A DNA stretch of 22,962 nt from an uncultured Lachnospiraceae bacterium (GTDB taxonomy: Bacteria; Bacillota; Clostridia; Lachnospirales; Lachnospiraceae). The first letter of the stretch is position 1; each line of letters starts with the position of its first letter. The translations under genes and the position numbers were made by a program. Location of the stretch: assembly GCA_905235345.1 (NCBI GenBank), contig CAJOLO010000004.1, forward strand, positions 1 to 22,962, given 5' to 3'. Under the pieces are notes generated by a model that searched no databases, had not been told where the DNA came from, and was given only the letters and a program-made list of their open reading frames with translations. Positions 8,720 to 15,672 of the stretch are shown piece by piece.

Positions 8720-9079
8720 CTAATCAATTATCCGGACACCTTCAACAAATACGTTGATCTGCTCAACCTGCATACCGGTAAATTCTTCTACTTTATAGCG
8801 GACTGTTGACATGAGATTCTCAGCAACAGTTGAAATACTCACACCATAAGCGACAATAATGTGGAAATCAATATTAATTGCATTATTATCTCCAACTGTA
8901 ACATTAACTCCCTTTGAAACACTGTCACCACGAAGAAGCTTTACAATACCATCCTTCACATTAACTGTTGCCATTCCAACAATTCCAAAACATTCAATTG
9001 CTGAAAGACCGGCGAACTGAGCAATAACTTCACTCTCTATTTGGACATCGCCATTTCCATTATCCAATTCGATCCTCAT
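8720..9079 (-). CDS. yloU: Asp23/Gls24 family envelope-stress protein (YloU)
   Basis: 119-residue cytoplasmic protein of the alkaline-shock (Asp23/Gls24, DUF322) family. The pattern VIAQFAGLSAIECFGIVGMA near residues 18-37, then NVTVGDNNAINIDFHIIVAYGVSI and the late VEEFTGMQVEQINVFVEGVRI, is characteristic. No enzymatic activity is known; homologues associate with the membrane or envelope. It is first in a two-gene operon with the fakA-like gene, an order conserved in Firmicutes beside rpmB. The ATG at 9079 has a strong AGGAGG site and a clear promoter upstream. Confidence 0.93.
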   Translation of the reverse strand: MRIELDNGNGDVQIESEVIAQFAGLSAIECFGIVGMATVNVKDGIVKLLRGDSVSKGVNVTVGDNNAINIDFHIIVAYGVSISTVAENLMSTVRYKVEEFTGMQVEQINVFVEGVRIID

Positions 9080-9110
9080 AAGAATACCTCCTATTTGAAC
9101 ATTCTATACA

Positions 9111-9139
9111 ATAATAACATTCCACTGCGCCTTGTGCAA
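9111..9139 (-). promoter_or_regulatory. Sigma-A-type promoter for yloU-fakA
   Basis: Minus strand: TTGCAC (9134-9139), 17-bp spacer, TATTAT (9111-9116). The predicted start near 9104 leaves a leader of about 25 nt with the AGGAGG site. The -35 lies in a small inverted repeat CTTGTGCAAG. Confidence 0.6.
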
Positions 9140-9189
9140 GCATAAATCCTTCTATTTATCAAAAAATGAAATATTTTTAAAATTTTTAC

Positions 9190-9218
9190 TTGCATTTACC
9201 CGACACTTCTGATAGAAT
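9190..9218 (+). promoter_or_regulatory. Sigma-A-type promoter for rpmB
   Basis: TTGCAT (9190-9195), 17-bp spacer, TAGAAT (9213-9218). The predicted start near 9225 gives a leader of about 40 nt before the GTG start at 9267. The leader contains a very small AACC-GACA-GGTT hairpin. It is divergent from the yloU promoter. Confidence 0.65.
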
Positions 9219-9266
9219 TGACGTGTTGCGAACCGACAGGTTAATATATTCAAGGAGGTGTCAACT

Positions 9267-9452
9267 GTGGCAAAGTGTGCAATATGTGATAAGGGCGCTC
9301 ATTTCGGAATCAAAGTGAGTCATTCTCATAGAAGATCTAACAAGATGTGGAAGTCAAACATTAAGAAAGTTAAGGCTAATGTTAATGGTACTCCTAAGAA
9401 AATCTATGTTTGTACATCATGCTTACGTTCCGGTAAGGTTGAGAGAGCATAA
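9267..9452 (+). CDS. rpmB: 50S ribosomal protein L28 (zinc-binding form)
   Basis: Large-subunit ribosomal protein of 61 residues (MAKCAICDKGAHFGIKVSHSH...). Two CxxC pairs, CAIC near the N-terminus and CTSC in YVCTSCLRSG, indicate the zinc-binding (C+) form. The frame also offers a GTG at 9258, but that codon is part of the AAGGAGG ribosome binding site (9252-9258). The GTG at 9267, eight nt after it, gives the expected MAKC start. It is a single-gene transcript with its own promoter and a strong terminator, divergent from yloU as in Bacillus. Confidence 0.97.
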   Translation: MAKCAICDKGAHFGIKVSHSHRRSNKMWKSNIKKVKANVNGTPKKIYVCTSCLRSGKVERA

Positions 9453-9492
9453 TGTTTTGATTAGCAATAATCAGATAATATAATGAATGAAT

Positions 9493-9527
9493 AATAGTAC
9501 TGCAATCTATATGCAGTACTATTTTTT
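9493..9527 (+). terminator. Rho-independent terminator of rpmB
   Basis: AATAGTACTGCA pairs perfectly with TGCAGTACTATT (12 bp, 7-nt loop) and is followed by a T-run to 9527. It starts 40 nt after the rpmB stop. Confidence 0.92.
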
Positions 9528-9572
9528 ATATCAACCATGCAATTATCAATATCAAATATATACTGCATATCC

Positions 9573-9593
9573 TCTCCCACCTACTGTGGGAGA
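9573..9593. other. 8-bp hairpin at the edge of the repeat block
   Basis: TCTCCCAC (9573-9580), loop CTACT, GTGGGAGA (9586-9593), followed on plus by TTTCTAT. It looks like the remains of a first repeat unit, whose end aligns with the ends of the two full units after a 2-nt indel. It could act as a weak second terminator for rpmB. Confidence 0.45.
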
Positions 9594-9600
9594 TTTCTAT

Positions 9601-9720
9601 GACTGAATATAGTTTGTTATATCCCAATCTACCCTTTTCTTACAGTCGTGGGATTTCTCTGATTGAATATAGTTTGTTATATCTCAACTTGCACTTTTCT
9701 TAGAGTAAGAAGATTTCTCC
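9601..9720. repeat. Two tandem 60-bp repeats, with decayed partial copies on both sides
   Basis: Units 9601-9660 and 9661-9720 match at 47 of 60 positions by my count. The best conserved parts are GA(C/T)TGAATATAGTTTGTTA at the start and ATTTCTC near the end. A partial unit (about 9568-9600) precedes them and a GATTGA fragment (9721-9726) follows. Each unit holds a short potential fold: TCCCA...TGGGA in the first, TTCTTA-GAG-TAAGAA in the second. No reading frame crosses the block convincingly. Together with the rpmB terminator this fills the 290-bp space between rpmB and the next gene. Its origin is unknown; an eroded mobile-element end or binding-site array is possible. Confidence 0.7.
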
Positions 9721-9742
9721 GATTGAGTTAAGCAATCGATTA

Positions 9743-9880
9743 TCAACATCGGCAAAACAATATATATGCAATCACAAGTGCAGTTATCAGAACAAGAAAA
9801 TTCCATACACCTTTGAGCAGAAAATCAACAATCATTCCGACACTAAACCAAAAAAAAGCAAAGCCCCATACCCGTCTCAT
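9743..9880 (-). CDS. 45-residue membrane protein after ytfJ
   Basis: Short frame below the usual length cut-off: MRRVWGFAFFWFSVGMIVDF, a short L-L-K-G-V-W turn, then a second hydrophobic stretch ending YILFCRC. Two membrane segments (about residues 5-21 and 25-42), a basic N-terminus and a terminal Cys-x-Cys make it look like a genuine small membrane protein rather than noise. It sits 73 bp after ytfJ on the same strand, so it is probably the last cistron of the ytfI-ytfJ transcript. The ribosome binding site is weak (TTGGATTAAT before ATG), which lowers confidence. I recall similar tiny FWF/LFC-type membrane proteins in Clostridia, but no function is known to me. Confidence 0.6.
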   Translation of the reverse strand: MRRVWGFAFFWFSVGMIVDFLLKGVWNFLVLITALVIAYILFCRC

Positions 9881-9953
9881 ATATTAATCCAATTATATCT
9901 TGCTATAAAACAGTATATGCAGCTTTACCTAAAAATGCACCTTTAATTTATTT

Positions 9954-10355
9954 CTACTCTGACTCGATTATATCCTCTACCGCCTTGTCGATCTCGGGTG
10001 AATTGATATCTACCTTGCCATCCTTCTTCTTAAATCTATCTAAAACATCCGGCACCATATCAATAATTTTGGTAATAGCATCCTGATTCTTTACATTAAC
10101 AAGTCTAATCTGGTCGCCATGAATAACAAGTACAGCACTTGCAGACATTTTTCCTCCCATTCCGCCCGCACCATTATTCTTCTGCTCACCGGCATATGCT
10201 CCTGCCGCAACCCCGAAGCTTACATCGACAAGCGGAATTATTGTGGTTTCTCCTACTATCTTTGGTTCTCCCACAACAGTCTTTGTTGTAAGAAATTTAT
10301 CCATGCCCTGAAACAGCGAACTAACAGTCGTATTGAAATCATTATTTGCCATCAT
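9954..10355 (-). CDS. ytfJ: GerW/YtfJ family sporulation protein
   Basis: 133 residues. The family pattern is clear: N-terminal helix with SLFQGMDKFLTTKTVVGEP, then IIPLVDVSFGVAAGAYAGE, a Gly-rich GAGGMGGKMSASAVLVI segment, and a C-terminal Lys/Asp tail. In Bacillus the protein (GerW) is made in the forespore and needed for normal L-alanine-triggered germination; homologues also occur in poor sporulators. Two adjacent ATGs (10355 and 10352) follow AGGAGG; the second has the better spacing. It starts 9 bp after the DUF2953 gene ends, the conserved ytfI-ytfJ arrangement. Confidence 0.92.
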   Translation of the reverse strand: MMANNDFNTTVSSLFQGMDKFLTTKTVVGEPKIVGETTIIPLVDVSFGVAAGAYAGEQKNNGAGGMGGKMSASAVLVIHGDQIRLVNVKNQDAITKIIDMVPDVLDRFKKKDGKVDINSPEIDKAVEDIIESE

Positions 10356-10364
10356 TAAATCCTC

Positions 10365-11531
10365 CTAAGCTTCTACTATAGTCTTTACTCTTTTTGCTAC
10401 TTTTATAAGATTTTTATTAAAAATAATCCTGACTATTATCTTTGCTATTGAACAAAGTCTTATTCTCCCATCTCCTTTAAGCCTGCCTTCTAAAATCTGT
10501 CGGTCAAAATCAGGTCTTATATCAAGAAATCCATCATATAAAGGTAGTATCATTGCTAACACCCCTATCAGTTCTCCGGTATCCGCAGGGTCACTAAGTC
10601 CAACATGAACCCATCCCTCTATATGCTTTGGTTTTATCACCATCAGAATATACTTAATATAATTTTTAACATCTTTCTTTGCCGCTTCAAACCTTTTGCT
10701 TTTATAAACCTTTATCAGACCGTCTTTTTTCTTATTAAGCTTTAATAGTTTTTCTTTAATATCTGCATATTTTTTCTTGATAAAATTAATTTTATCATCT
10801 ATCTTCTCAGTAACAGTTCTTTTATGCTTTGGTTTTTTTTCTTTTCCAGACTGCGACTTCTTTTTGTCCTTTTTAATCTTTTTCTTATTTTTTTTAACCT
10901 CTTTATTGTCTTCTATAATATTATCTATATCAACATTGTTATCTTTTTTATCATTTACGTCTATATTATCTTTTATTTCATTCTTGATATCCGGCTCTTC
11001 TTCTATCATTTTATTGATAACCGTCTTCTCTTCAACCGGATTATAGGCATCTATGCCAACACTTTCTTTAAAATCATGTTCCGAATGTGTATTCTCACCG
11101 TATTCTTCTGTTTTTCGTGTCAAATTAACTTCTGATGATACCGAATCCGGTTCATCAACACCCTTGTGACTGTTTTTCGAAACTATATGTTCTGTGTTAT
11201 TATCAGTATTTAGTACTATATCTTCACTTTCATTATCAGTTGCTGCAAAAAGCCTTCTTCCAAGCCATGAAAGTCTTGCATCTGTATTGGTCATTATCAC
11301 TCCGCCAAAAGCCTTTACTGTATAAAGAAGATCATTATTTTTAAATGTGACCTGTGCATTAAGTCCCACAGGTGCAAATCTTATAAACGCAATTACATCA
11401 GGATTTTCAAAGTACTCAGCCGAAAAACGATACTTTATCGGAAGAAACAATAAAAGTGACAATATAAAAATTATAAGTAAAAGAAGCACCAGAAGTATTA
11501 TTCCGATAATCTTCAATATTGTAAGTACCAT
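10365..11531 (-). CDS. ytfI: DUF2953 membrane protein (YtfI-like)
   Basis: 388 residues. One N-terminal membrane helix (about 4-30, I/L-rich) is followed by FLPIKYRFSAEYFENPDVIAFIRFAPVGLNAQ, typical of DUF2953 beginnings. A long, very Lys/Asp/Asn-rich low-complexity insert (about 110-260) comes next. The C-terminal part carries the GLSDPADTGELIGVLAMILPLYDGFLDIRPDF segment, the most diagnostic of the family. The Bacillus homologue is about 225 residues, so the insert accounts for the extra length. Function is unknown; pairing with ytfJ suggests a spore-envelope link. The ATG at 11531 follows AGGGAG. The 136 bp upstream hold no convincing promoter or terminator. Confidence 0.83.
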   Translation of the reverse strand: MVLTILKIIGIILLVLLLLIIFILSLLLFLPIKYRFSAEYFENPDVIAFIRFAPVGLNAQVTFKNNDLLYTVKAFGGVIMTNTDARLSWLGRRLFAATDNESEDIVLNTDNNTEHIVSKNSHKGVDEPDSVSSEVNLTRKTEEYGENTHSEHDFKESVGIDAYNPVEEKTVINKMIEEEPDIKNEIKDNIDVNDKKDNNVDIDNIIEDNKEVKKNKKKIKKDKKKSQSGKEKKPKHKRTVTEKIDDKINFIKKKYADIKEKLLKLNKKKDGLIKVYKSKRFEAAKKDVKNYIKYILMVIKPKHIEGWVHVGLSDPADTGELIGVLAMILPLYDGFLDIRPDFDRQILEGRLKGDGRIRLCSIAKIIVRIIFNKNLIKVAKRVKTIVEA

Positions 11532-11667
11532 AGAAACTCCCTGTTATCTGTAATATGAACCTTTATAATGCCTTCATTATAAGCCACTGTTACAATAATA
11601 AATGATATATAGTACAAATTCCATTACTTTTCATACAAATAATCAATATATATCAATAAATCAAGAC

Positions 11668-11988
11668 TCATGACTTAAAATAATCAATTAAAGAAAGTTT
11701 TCCCTCATTTAATCCTACATCCTTAACTATGCGTTCCACAAGTGAGAATGCATCCTCCCTTGATTTCGCAATCCCAACAACAGTTACCTCCTGATCAATA
11801 CATTTATAAGCAGTTTGTAATAATTCAGGATACCAGTATATCTCAAGAATACCATCATCGACCAGTGGAAGGGTAATGAGAAATATCCCCGCCTTAATCT
11901 TTCCATGCAGAATATTACTACGGACAGATTTCAATTTTCTTTCAGAAAATCCTTCGCTATATAATTTATCAGAAAAAAGAAATTTCAC
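11668..11988 (-). CDS. Small protein of unknown function (about 106 residues)
   Basis: I do not recognise a named family. The protein begins MKFLFSDKLYSEGFSERKLK, has a beta-rich centre (AGIFLITLPLVDDGILEIYWYPELLQ) and a C-terminal helix with VTVVGIAKSREDAFSLVERIVKDVG. It is soluble, without Cys pairs or catalytic motifs. The frame can be extended to a GTG at 12000, but that codon lies in the AGGTGG ribosome binding site; the GTG at 11988 has correct 8-nt spacing. It lies 33 bp after the unknown helical gene and probably shares its transcript. The VVGIAKSREDA-type segment suggests a small alpha/beta fold, but this is inference. Confidence 0.75.
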   Translation of the reverse strand: MKFLFSDKLYSEGFSERKLKSVRSNILHGKIKAGIFLITLPLVDDGILEIYWYPELLQTAYKCIDQEVTVVGIAKSREDAFSLVERIVKDVGLNEGKLSLIDYFKS

Positions 11989-12021
11989 TCTTTCACCCAC
12001 CTGAACTAAATCATCAAAATC

Positions 12022-13428
12022 TTACCCTTCTGCCATCATCTCGTCAAGAATCTTTGCACATGCCATAAGTTCACTCTCATTACTGCAGTGTGTCAGGCTA
12101 TGCTCAATATAATCCTTTATCTCCTGTATTGAGTTGAAAAGCACAGGCATATTGGAAAATACCGCCCCCATAACCGCACGATTAACTTCCTTAGTATGCT
12201 GCTCGAAGAAAGCGCTGAATGCTTCCACAAGCTCATCACGCTTGTTAGCAATATATACCTGATCAGCAGGCTCATTATTGATATTATCGTCGGTAAGATC
12301 AATGAATAAGCTGTTAGCCATTAACTTAGATATCTTATCAAGTCTGCTGAATAATTCGTCTGCCATTATCCACGAAATATCATCCTTAGACTCATCCAGC
12401 ACATCCTGAAGAACACTCTCAAACTGTAATATATCTTCGCCTAAATGCTCCTGTACACCCTCAATAAGAGCAAAACCATCATCAACAGACGAAGGAATTT
12501 TGCCTTGAGAAATAAATGCATCATGCAGGCTTCCAATCATCGAAACACAAGCAGAAACAGATGTATTCTCATTTCTCTGATATGGAAGTGCAATAAGTAC
12601 ACTATATAAAGCATTGACAATCTCCATCATCAAAAGATGATTACTTACCATATCCGTCATGTGTACCGTTGTTAATGAAAACTGCTCCATTAGTGCACGA
12701 AAAGCATCTATATTAAGCATCTTGTAATCTGTATTTTCAAGCTGTTCAATAAGCTTGGCAACCTCGGGATAAAGTTTCCCATATCCCTTTGGCTTTTCCA
12801 AAACCGCAGTCGATTTCATCATATCCACGAAACTGTCAACTGATGATATATCAGAACCATTATATATATTAAGTGTATCATTCAGATAATCATAGAACTT
12901 ACTTTTTGTCATTCTTACCGGAAGTTGTGCAGTAACCATCTGTATCTTGCTGTTTACCACCATCTTGTCATCGTCATTAAATATATATTTGAATAACTTT
13001 TCTGACAGGCTGTCCACATCGACATCATAGGTATTTCCTGTAATTCCGTACTCGACACGGTTAAGTACATATTCATATATCTGCAATGTGTCAGTATATG
13101 CGGTAAGCACTACCATTCTGTCCGTAAGCTCATTTCTTACCTCTTCAAGTCTTTTGATGCAATCTTCATAATCAATTTCACTGTCATTCATCAAAGCTTC
13201 AAATATAATTGTATGAACGCTTTCCAAGGAACTGATAAGCGGTTCATCAGACATAATACTGCCACCCTCGTCAAATACCTCTTTAATTGTATAATAATTG
13301 AGTACAAGTCTTATAAGACTATACTCATAGGCTGCATTGAGATAAGCATTCCCGTAAGCCGGAAGATTAATCTCTAAATCCTTGCGTCTTTTAATGTCTT
13401 TAATAATCCTTCTGTCTTCTGTATTCAT
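12022..13428 (-). CDS. All-helical protein of unknown function (468 residues)
   Basis: Not recognised. It is predicted almost wholly alpha-helical, acidic and cytoplasmic, with no signal peptide, membrane segment, nucleotide-binding loop or metal motif. It starts MNTEDRRIIKDIKRRKDLEINLPAYGNAYLNAAYEY and ends in a helical hairpin (EIKDYIEHSLTHCSNESELMACAKILDEMMAEG). A longer frame begins with TTG at 13452, but the ATG at 13428 has AAGAGG nine nt upstream. The preceding 120 bp, between the rhomboid-like gene and this one, are less AT-rich and show no terminator. A role as a scaffold or partner of the neighbouring small protein is conceivable but has no sequence support beyond proximity. Confidence 0.78.
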   Translation of the reverse strand: MNTEDRRIIKDIKRRKDLEINLPAYGNAYLNAAYEYSLIRLVLNYYTIKEVFDEGGSIMSDEPLISSLESVHTIIFEALMNDSEIDYEDCIKRLEEVRNELTDRMVVLTAYTDTLQIYEYVLNRVEYGITGNTYDVDVDSLSEKLFKYIFNDDDKMVVNSKIQMVTAQLPVRMTKSKFYDYLNDTLNIYNGSDISSVDSFVDMMKSTAVLEKPKGYGKLYPEVAKLIEQLENTDYKMLNIDAFRALMEQFSLTTVHMTDMVSNHLLMMEIVNALYSVLIALPYQRNENTSVSACVSMIGSLHDAFISQGKIPSSVDDGFALIEGVQEHLGEDILQFESVLQDVLDESKDDISWIMADELFSRLDKISKLMANSLFIDLTDDNINNEPADQVYIANKRDELVEAFSAFFEQHTKEVNRAVMGAVFSNMPVLFNSIQEIKDYIEHSLTHCSNESELMACAKILDEMMAEG

Positions 13429-13548
13429 TATCGCAATCCTCTTATTCTTCAATACTAATGTATATTATTCAAATCCCGCTCTCTTGATACTTACGGCGGA
13501 ATTCCTGTCAATCTTCGCTGATATATCCCGATGTCATATAAACCCGGC

Positions 13549-14418
13549 TCACTTCTTATGTTCGTGTGTAAACAGATGATTCTGGCAATACTCATAATTT
13601 CCCTTACATCTCGAGCAATATCTGAACTCCAGATTAGGATTGTCCTCCTCTGTCTGCCCACATATAGCACATTTATGCCTTGTGAGTATCTGTGTCTGCC
13701 TTACCTCTTTCTTGTATTGTTTCTTTCTTTTCTTATGTGCCGGTGATACCCTGGTCTTCCCCTTCATTGCAACATAAAACAAGATGAAATTAAGCACCGA
13801 CGTTAAAATTGTCACCATGCCGGTGTAATATCCAGCAAGTCCGTAACGAAGTGCATCAACAGCAAGATACGCAATGTCCAGATACCCCAGCCATTTGACC
13901 TTGATCGGAATAATAAAAGATATAAGTACCTGCATCTCAGGAAACATGAATGCGTAAGCAAGAAACATAGTCATACAAAGATAATATGTCTTAGCACCTG
14001 CTACCTCATACACCCCCATAATACTGTAATATTCCGCAAGATTTCTCTGTCCGGTTAATATCATAACGGCATAGGTTAACATTATTCCTATATCGGTGAA
14101 AATGATTCCGGATATAATATATAATGTATATCTGAAATCTCCCCACATATTCTCAAGAGTTCGTCCCACATAAAAATAAAACATAATCGTTATTATTACA
14201 AATATGCTTACCCCATCCGGCGGAATAACAACCCATGTAATTAAACGATATACTTGTCCTTTCATAACCTTTACAGGATCCAGTGAAATAATCGATAATG
14301 CCTCAGGTGCAAATATTTCAATAAGATATCCGAGTATAAATCCACCAATAAGAATAAGTGTCAGATTAGGGATTGAAAACTTCCCGTATTTTCTTTCAAG
14401 CTTTGTAAAAAAATCCAT
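13549..14418 (-). CDS. Rhomboid-fold membrane protein without visible catalytic residues, with C-terminal zinc-ribbon-like region
   Basis: 289 residues with about six membrane helices. Rhomboid/derlin-like landmarks are GQVYRLITWVVIPP (loop 1, 54-67), YVGRTLENMWGDFRYTLY (83-100) and AFMFPEMQVLISFIIPIKVKWLGYLD (156-181). The GxSG serine motif expected in helix 4 is replaced by SIMGVYEVAGA, and no His appears in the last helix, so protease activity is unlikely. A basic linker (about 219-245) leads to a cytoplasmic Cys/His module: C250-x2-C253, C268-x2-C271, C278, H281, H285, H287, possibly two zinc sites. ATG at 14418 after AAGGA. It follows the LysM gene. Substrate binding or membrane-protein handling, as in derlins, is inference. 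Confidence 0.8.
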   Translation of the reverse strand: MDFFTKLERKYGKFSIPNLTLILIGGFILGYLIEIFAPEALSIISLDPVKVMKGQVYRLITWVVIPPDGVSIFVIITIMFYFYVGRTLENMWGDFRYTLYIISGIIFTDIGIMLTYAVMILTGQRNLAEYYSIMGVYEVAGAKTYYLCMTMFLAYAFMFPEMQVLISFIIPIKVKWLGYLDIAYLAVDALRYGLAGYYTGMVTILTSVLNFILFYVAMKGKTRVSPAHKKRKKQYKKEVRQTQILTRHKCAICGQTEEDNPNLEFRYCSRCKGNYEYCQNHLFTHEHKK

Positions 14419-14447
14419 AAAAAATCATTCCTTTTTAATATATTATA

Positions 14448-14477
14448 TGTCAGACCGTTATATCTGCCGGTCTGACA
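14448..14477 (-). other. 10-bp hairpin spanning the LysM stop codon
   Basis: TGTCAGACCG (14448-14457) and CGGTCTGACA (14468-14477) pair perfectly around a 10-nt loop. The loop contains the TAA of the LysM gene. On the minus strand the hairpin is followed by TATAATATATT, too poor in T for a clear terminator. It more likely attenuates or stabilises the mRNA between the LysM and rhomboid-like genes. Confidence 0.55.
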
Positions 14478-14766
14478 CATCATTCATAGCAGGTATACAT
14501 ACCTCATCTCCTATTTGCAAATTATATACATTCAAATAGGGATTTAATCGCATAATATCAAATATCTGTACATCATACTTCCTTGCAAGTCCGTATAAGG
14601 TATCTCCCTTTTGAATAACATGAACCACACATCTTTTAACTGCTGCCGGAATATATGCTTCAATATCATACGATTCATTATCATCAATATCATAATGAGC
14701 TATCTGATTAATGTTCAGAGCTTCGTTCATATTATAATTCAAATCATCTTCAATTTCCATATTCAT
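14458..14766 (-). CDS. LysM-domain protein without signal peptide
   Basis: 102 residues. An acidic, Asn-rich N-terminal stretch (1-40) is followed by one LysM domain at about 46-91: HVIQKGDTLYGLARKYDVQIFDIMRLNPYL...LQIGDEVCIP. LysM domains bind N-acetylglucosamine-containing glycans such as peptidoglycan. No signal peptide or membrane helix is visible, so it would remain inside the cell or, by analogy with Bacillus spore-coat LysM proteins, act in the mother cell; that is speculation. Starts at 14766 or 14760 are both possible, with only a weak GGTGA site, slightly favouring the second. It is preceded by the lipoprotein gene and followed by the rhomboid-like gene. Confidence 0.85.
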   Translation of the reverse strand: MNMEIEDDLNYNMNEALNINQIAHYDIDDNESYDIEAYIPAAVKRCVVHVIQKGDTLYGLARKYDVQIFDIMRLNPYLNVYNLQIGDEVCIPAMNDVSDRQI

Positions 14767-14822
14767 TCACCGATCATATATTATTATGATATTATTCTAT
14801 GACAGACGAAATACATATGTTA

Positions 14823-15623
14823 CTACTGCTCGATAATTCCGGTATCGCCTCCATCCGTATCGTCAATATTCTCACTATCCTGATTATCAGAAGATGTGCC
14901 TGTTTCCCCATTATCCCCTGCAGTAGAATCAGCATCACCATTGCCCTCACCCGAATTATCTCCATTGACATTCTCAATGCTGTCAGTAATTGCCTCTTCA
15001 CTTGCATTCTCCGTAACAGCTTCTGTAGTTACCGCCGGCTCGAGTATTTCAGGAACCATCTTTATCTCATACGAATCACCTTCGAACTTATCCTCATAAA
15101 ATTCCTTATAACAAAGAAGATATTCCGCCCTGTCAGCAACGGTATAAAGTATCTTTTTGGAGATACTGTCTCCCTGTTTTAAGGTAAATATGTTATCCAT
15201 ATACTCCTCATTACCAAGCTCTGTACTTCCAAAACCGATAACAGCAGTCTCGCTTTCATTTTCACTGAAATCCAGCGTAAAATCCGATATACTCATCGGA
15301 AGATCCTTGTCATATGTATTGGTAATAGTAACCTCAACCTCCAAATATGTCTGTCCCGCATCAGCAATATAAAGACCATCCATGAACTGGTATGTTCCGC
15401 ATTTTTTTGCAGAATCCACTGTCAAATCAAAGAAAACCGTATGAACAGTCTTCCCAAGTTCTCCTTCTATAAGTCCTCCATAGCTTCTTCCGTCTTCAGC
15501 TTTTACAGAACCATTATTATTCGGTTTATTACCACATCCTGTCATCAATAATGACATCATTAGTGCAGACATCATTGCAACTATAATAAGTTTATATCTA
15601 TTTATATCTGAGTTGATCCTCAT
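14823..15623 (-). CDS. DUF4352-like secreted lipoprotein
   Basis: 266 residues from the ATG at 15623, chosen because GGAGG lies five nt upstream; the frame could extend to 15647 but without such a site. Signal peptide with lipobox LLMTGC, modified Cys at residue 30, so anchored outside the cytoplasmic membrane. The body (about 50-195) shows the DUF4352/telokin-like pattern: GELGKTVHTVFFDLTVDSA...TYLEVEVTITNTYDKDLPMSISDF...LKQGDSISKKILYTV. The C-terminal 65 residues are an acidic Asp/Glu/Asn/Ser/Thr low-complexity tail. Function is unknown; such immunoglobulin-like lipoproteins are common in Clostridia. A second lipoprotein of the same general plan lies at 21004-21801. Confidence 0.85.
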   Translation of the reverse strand: MRINSDINRYKLIIVAMMSALMMSLLMTGCGNKPNNNGSVKAEDGRSYGGLIEGELGKTVHTVFFDLTVDSAKKCGTYQFMDGLYIADAGQTYLEVEVTITNTYDKDLPMSISDFTLDFSENESETAVIGFGSTELGNEEYMDNIFTLKQGDSISKKILYTVADRAEYLLCYKEFYEDKFEGDSYEIKMVPEILEPAVTTEAVTENASEEAITDSIENVNGDNSGEGNGDADSTAGDNGETGTSSDNQDSENIDDTDGGDTGIIEQ

Positions 15624-15672
15624 AGCATCCTCCATCATTATAAACATTCAGGTCTCACTTTAATCAGATGAT

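Noticed and set aside
9218..9247. Second promoter-like match TTGACG-18-TAATAT before rpmB
   Set aside because: The start would fall in the rpmB ribosome binding site; the upstream TTGCAT/TAGAAT pair is properly placed.
9573..9720. CRISPR array
   Set aside because: Units are directly adjacent without unique spacers, are 60 bp long and only about 78% identical; no cas genes nearby.
10777..11135. Hydrophobic plus-strand frames resembling membrane proteins
   Set aside because: They are antisense to the Lys/Asp/Asn-rich insert of the DUF2953 gene, whose complement reads as Phe/Leu/Ile.
11532..11667. Sporulation (sigma-F/G) promoter for ytfI-ytfJ, e.g. GTATG...CTATATA
   Set aside because: Matches are loose and spacing is imperfect in very AT-rich DNA; a sporulation promoter is expected from the family but cannot be shown here.
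13453..13548. Possible remnant peptide between the rhomboid-like gene and the 468-residue gene
   Set aside because: Slightly richer in G+C with short open stretches, but broken by stops in all minus-strand frames and with no start or ribosome binding site.
14799..15182. 127-residue plus-strand frame opposite the DUF4352-like lipoprotein
   Set aside because: No ribosome binding site, composition of a reverse-complement shadow, and it crosses two well-supported minus-strand genes.
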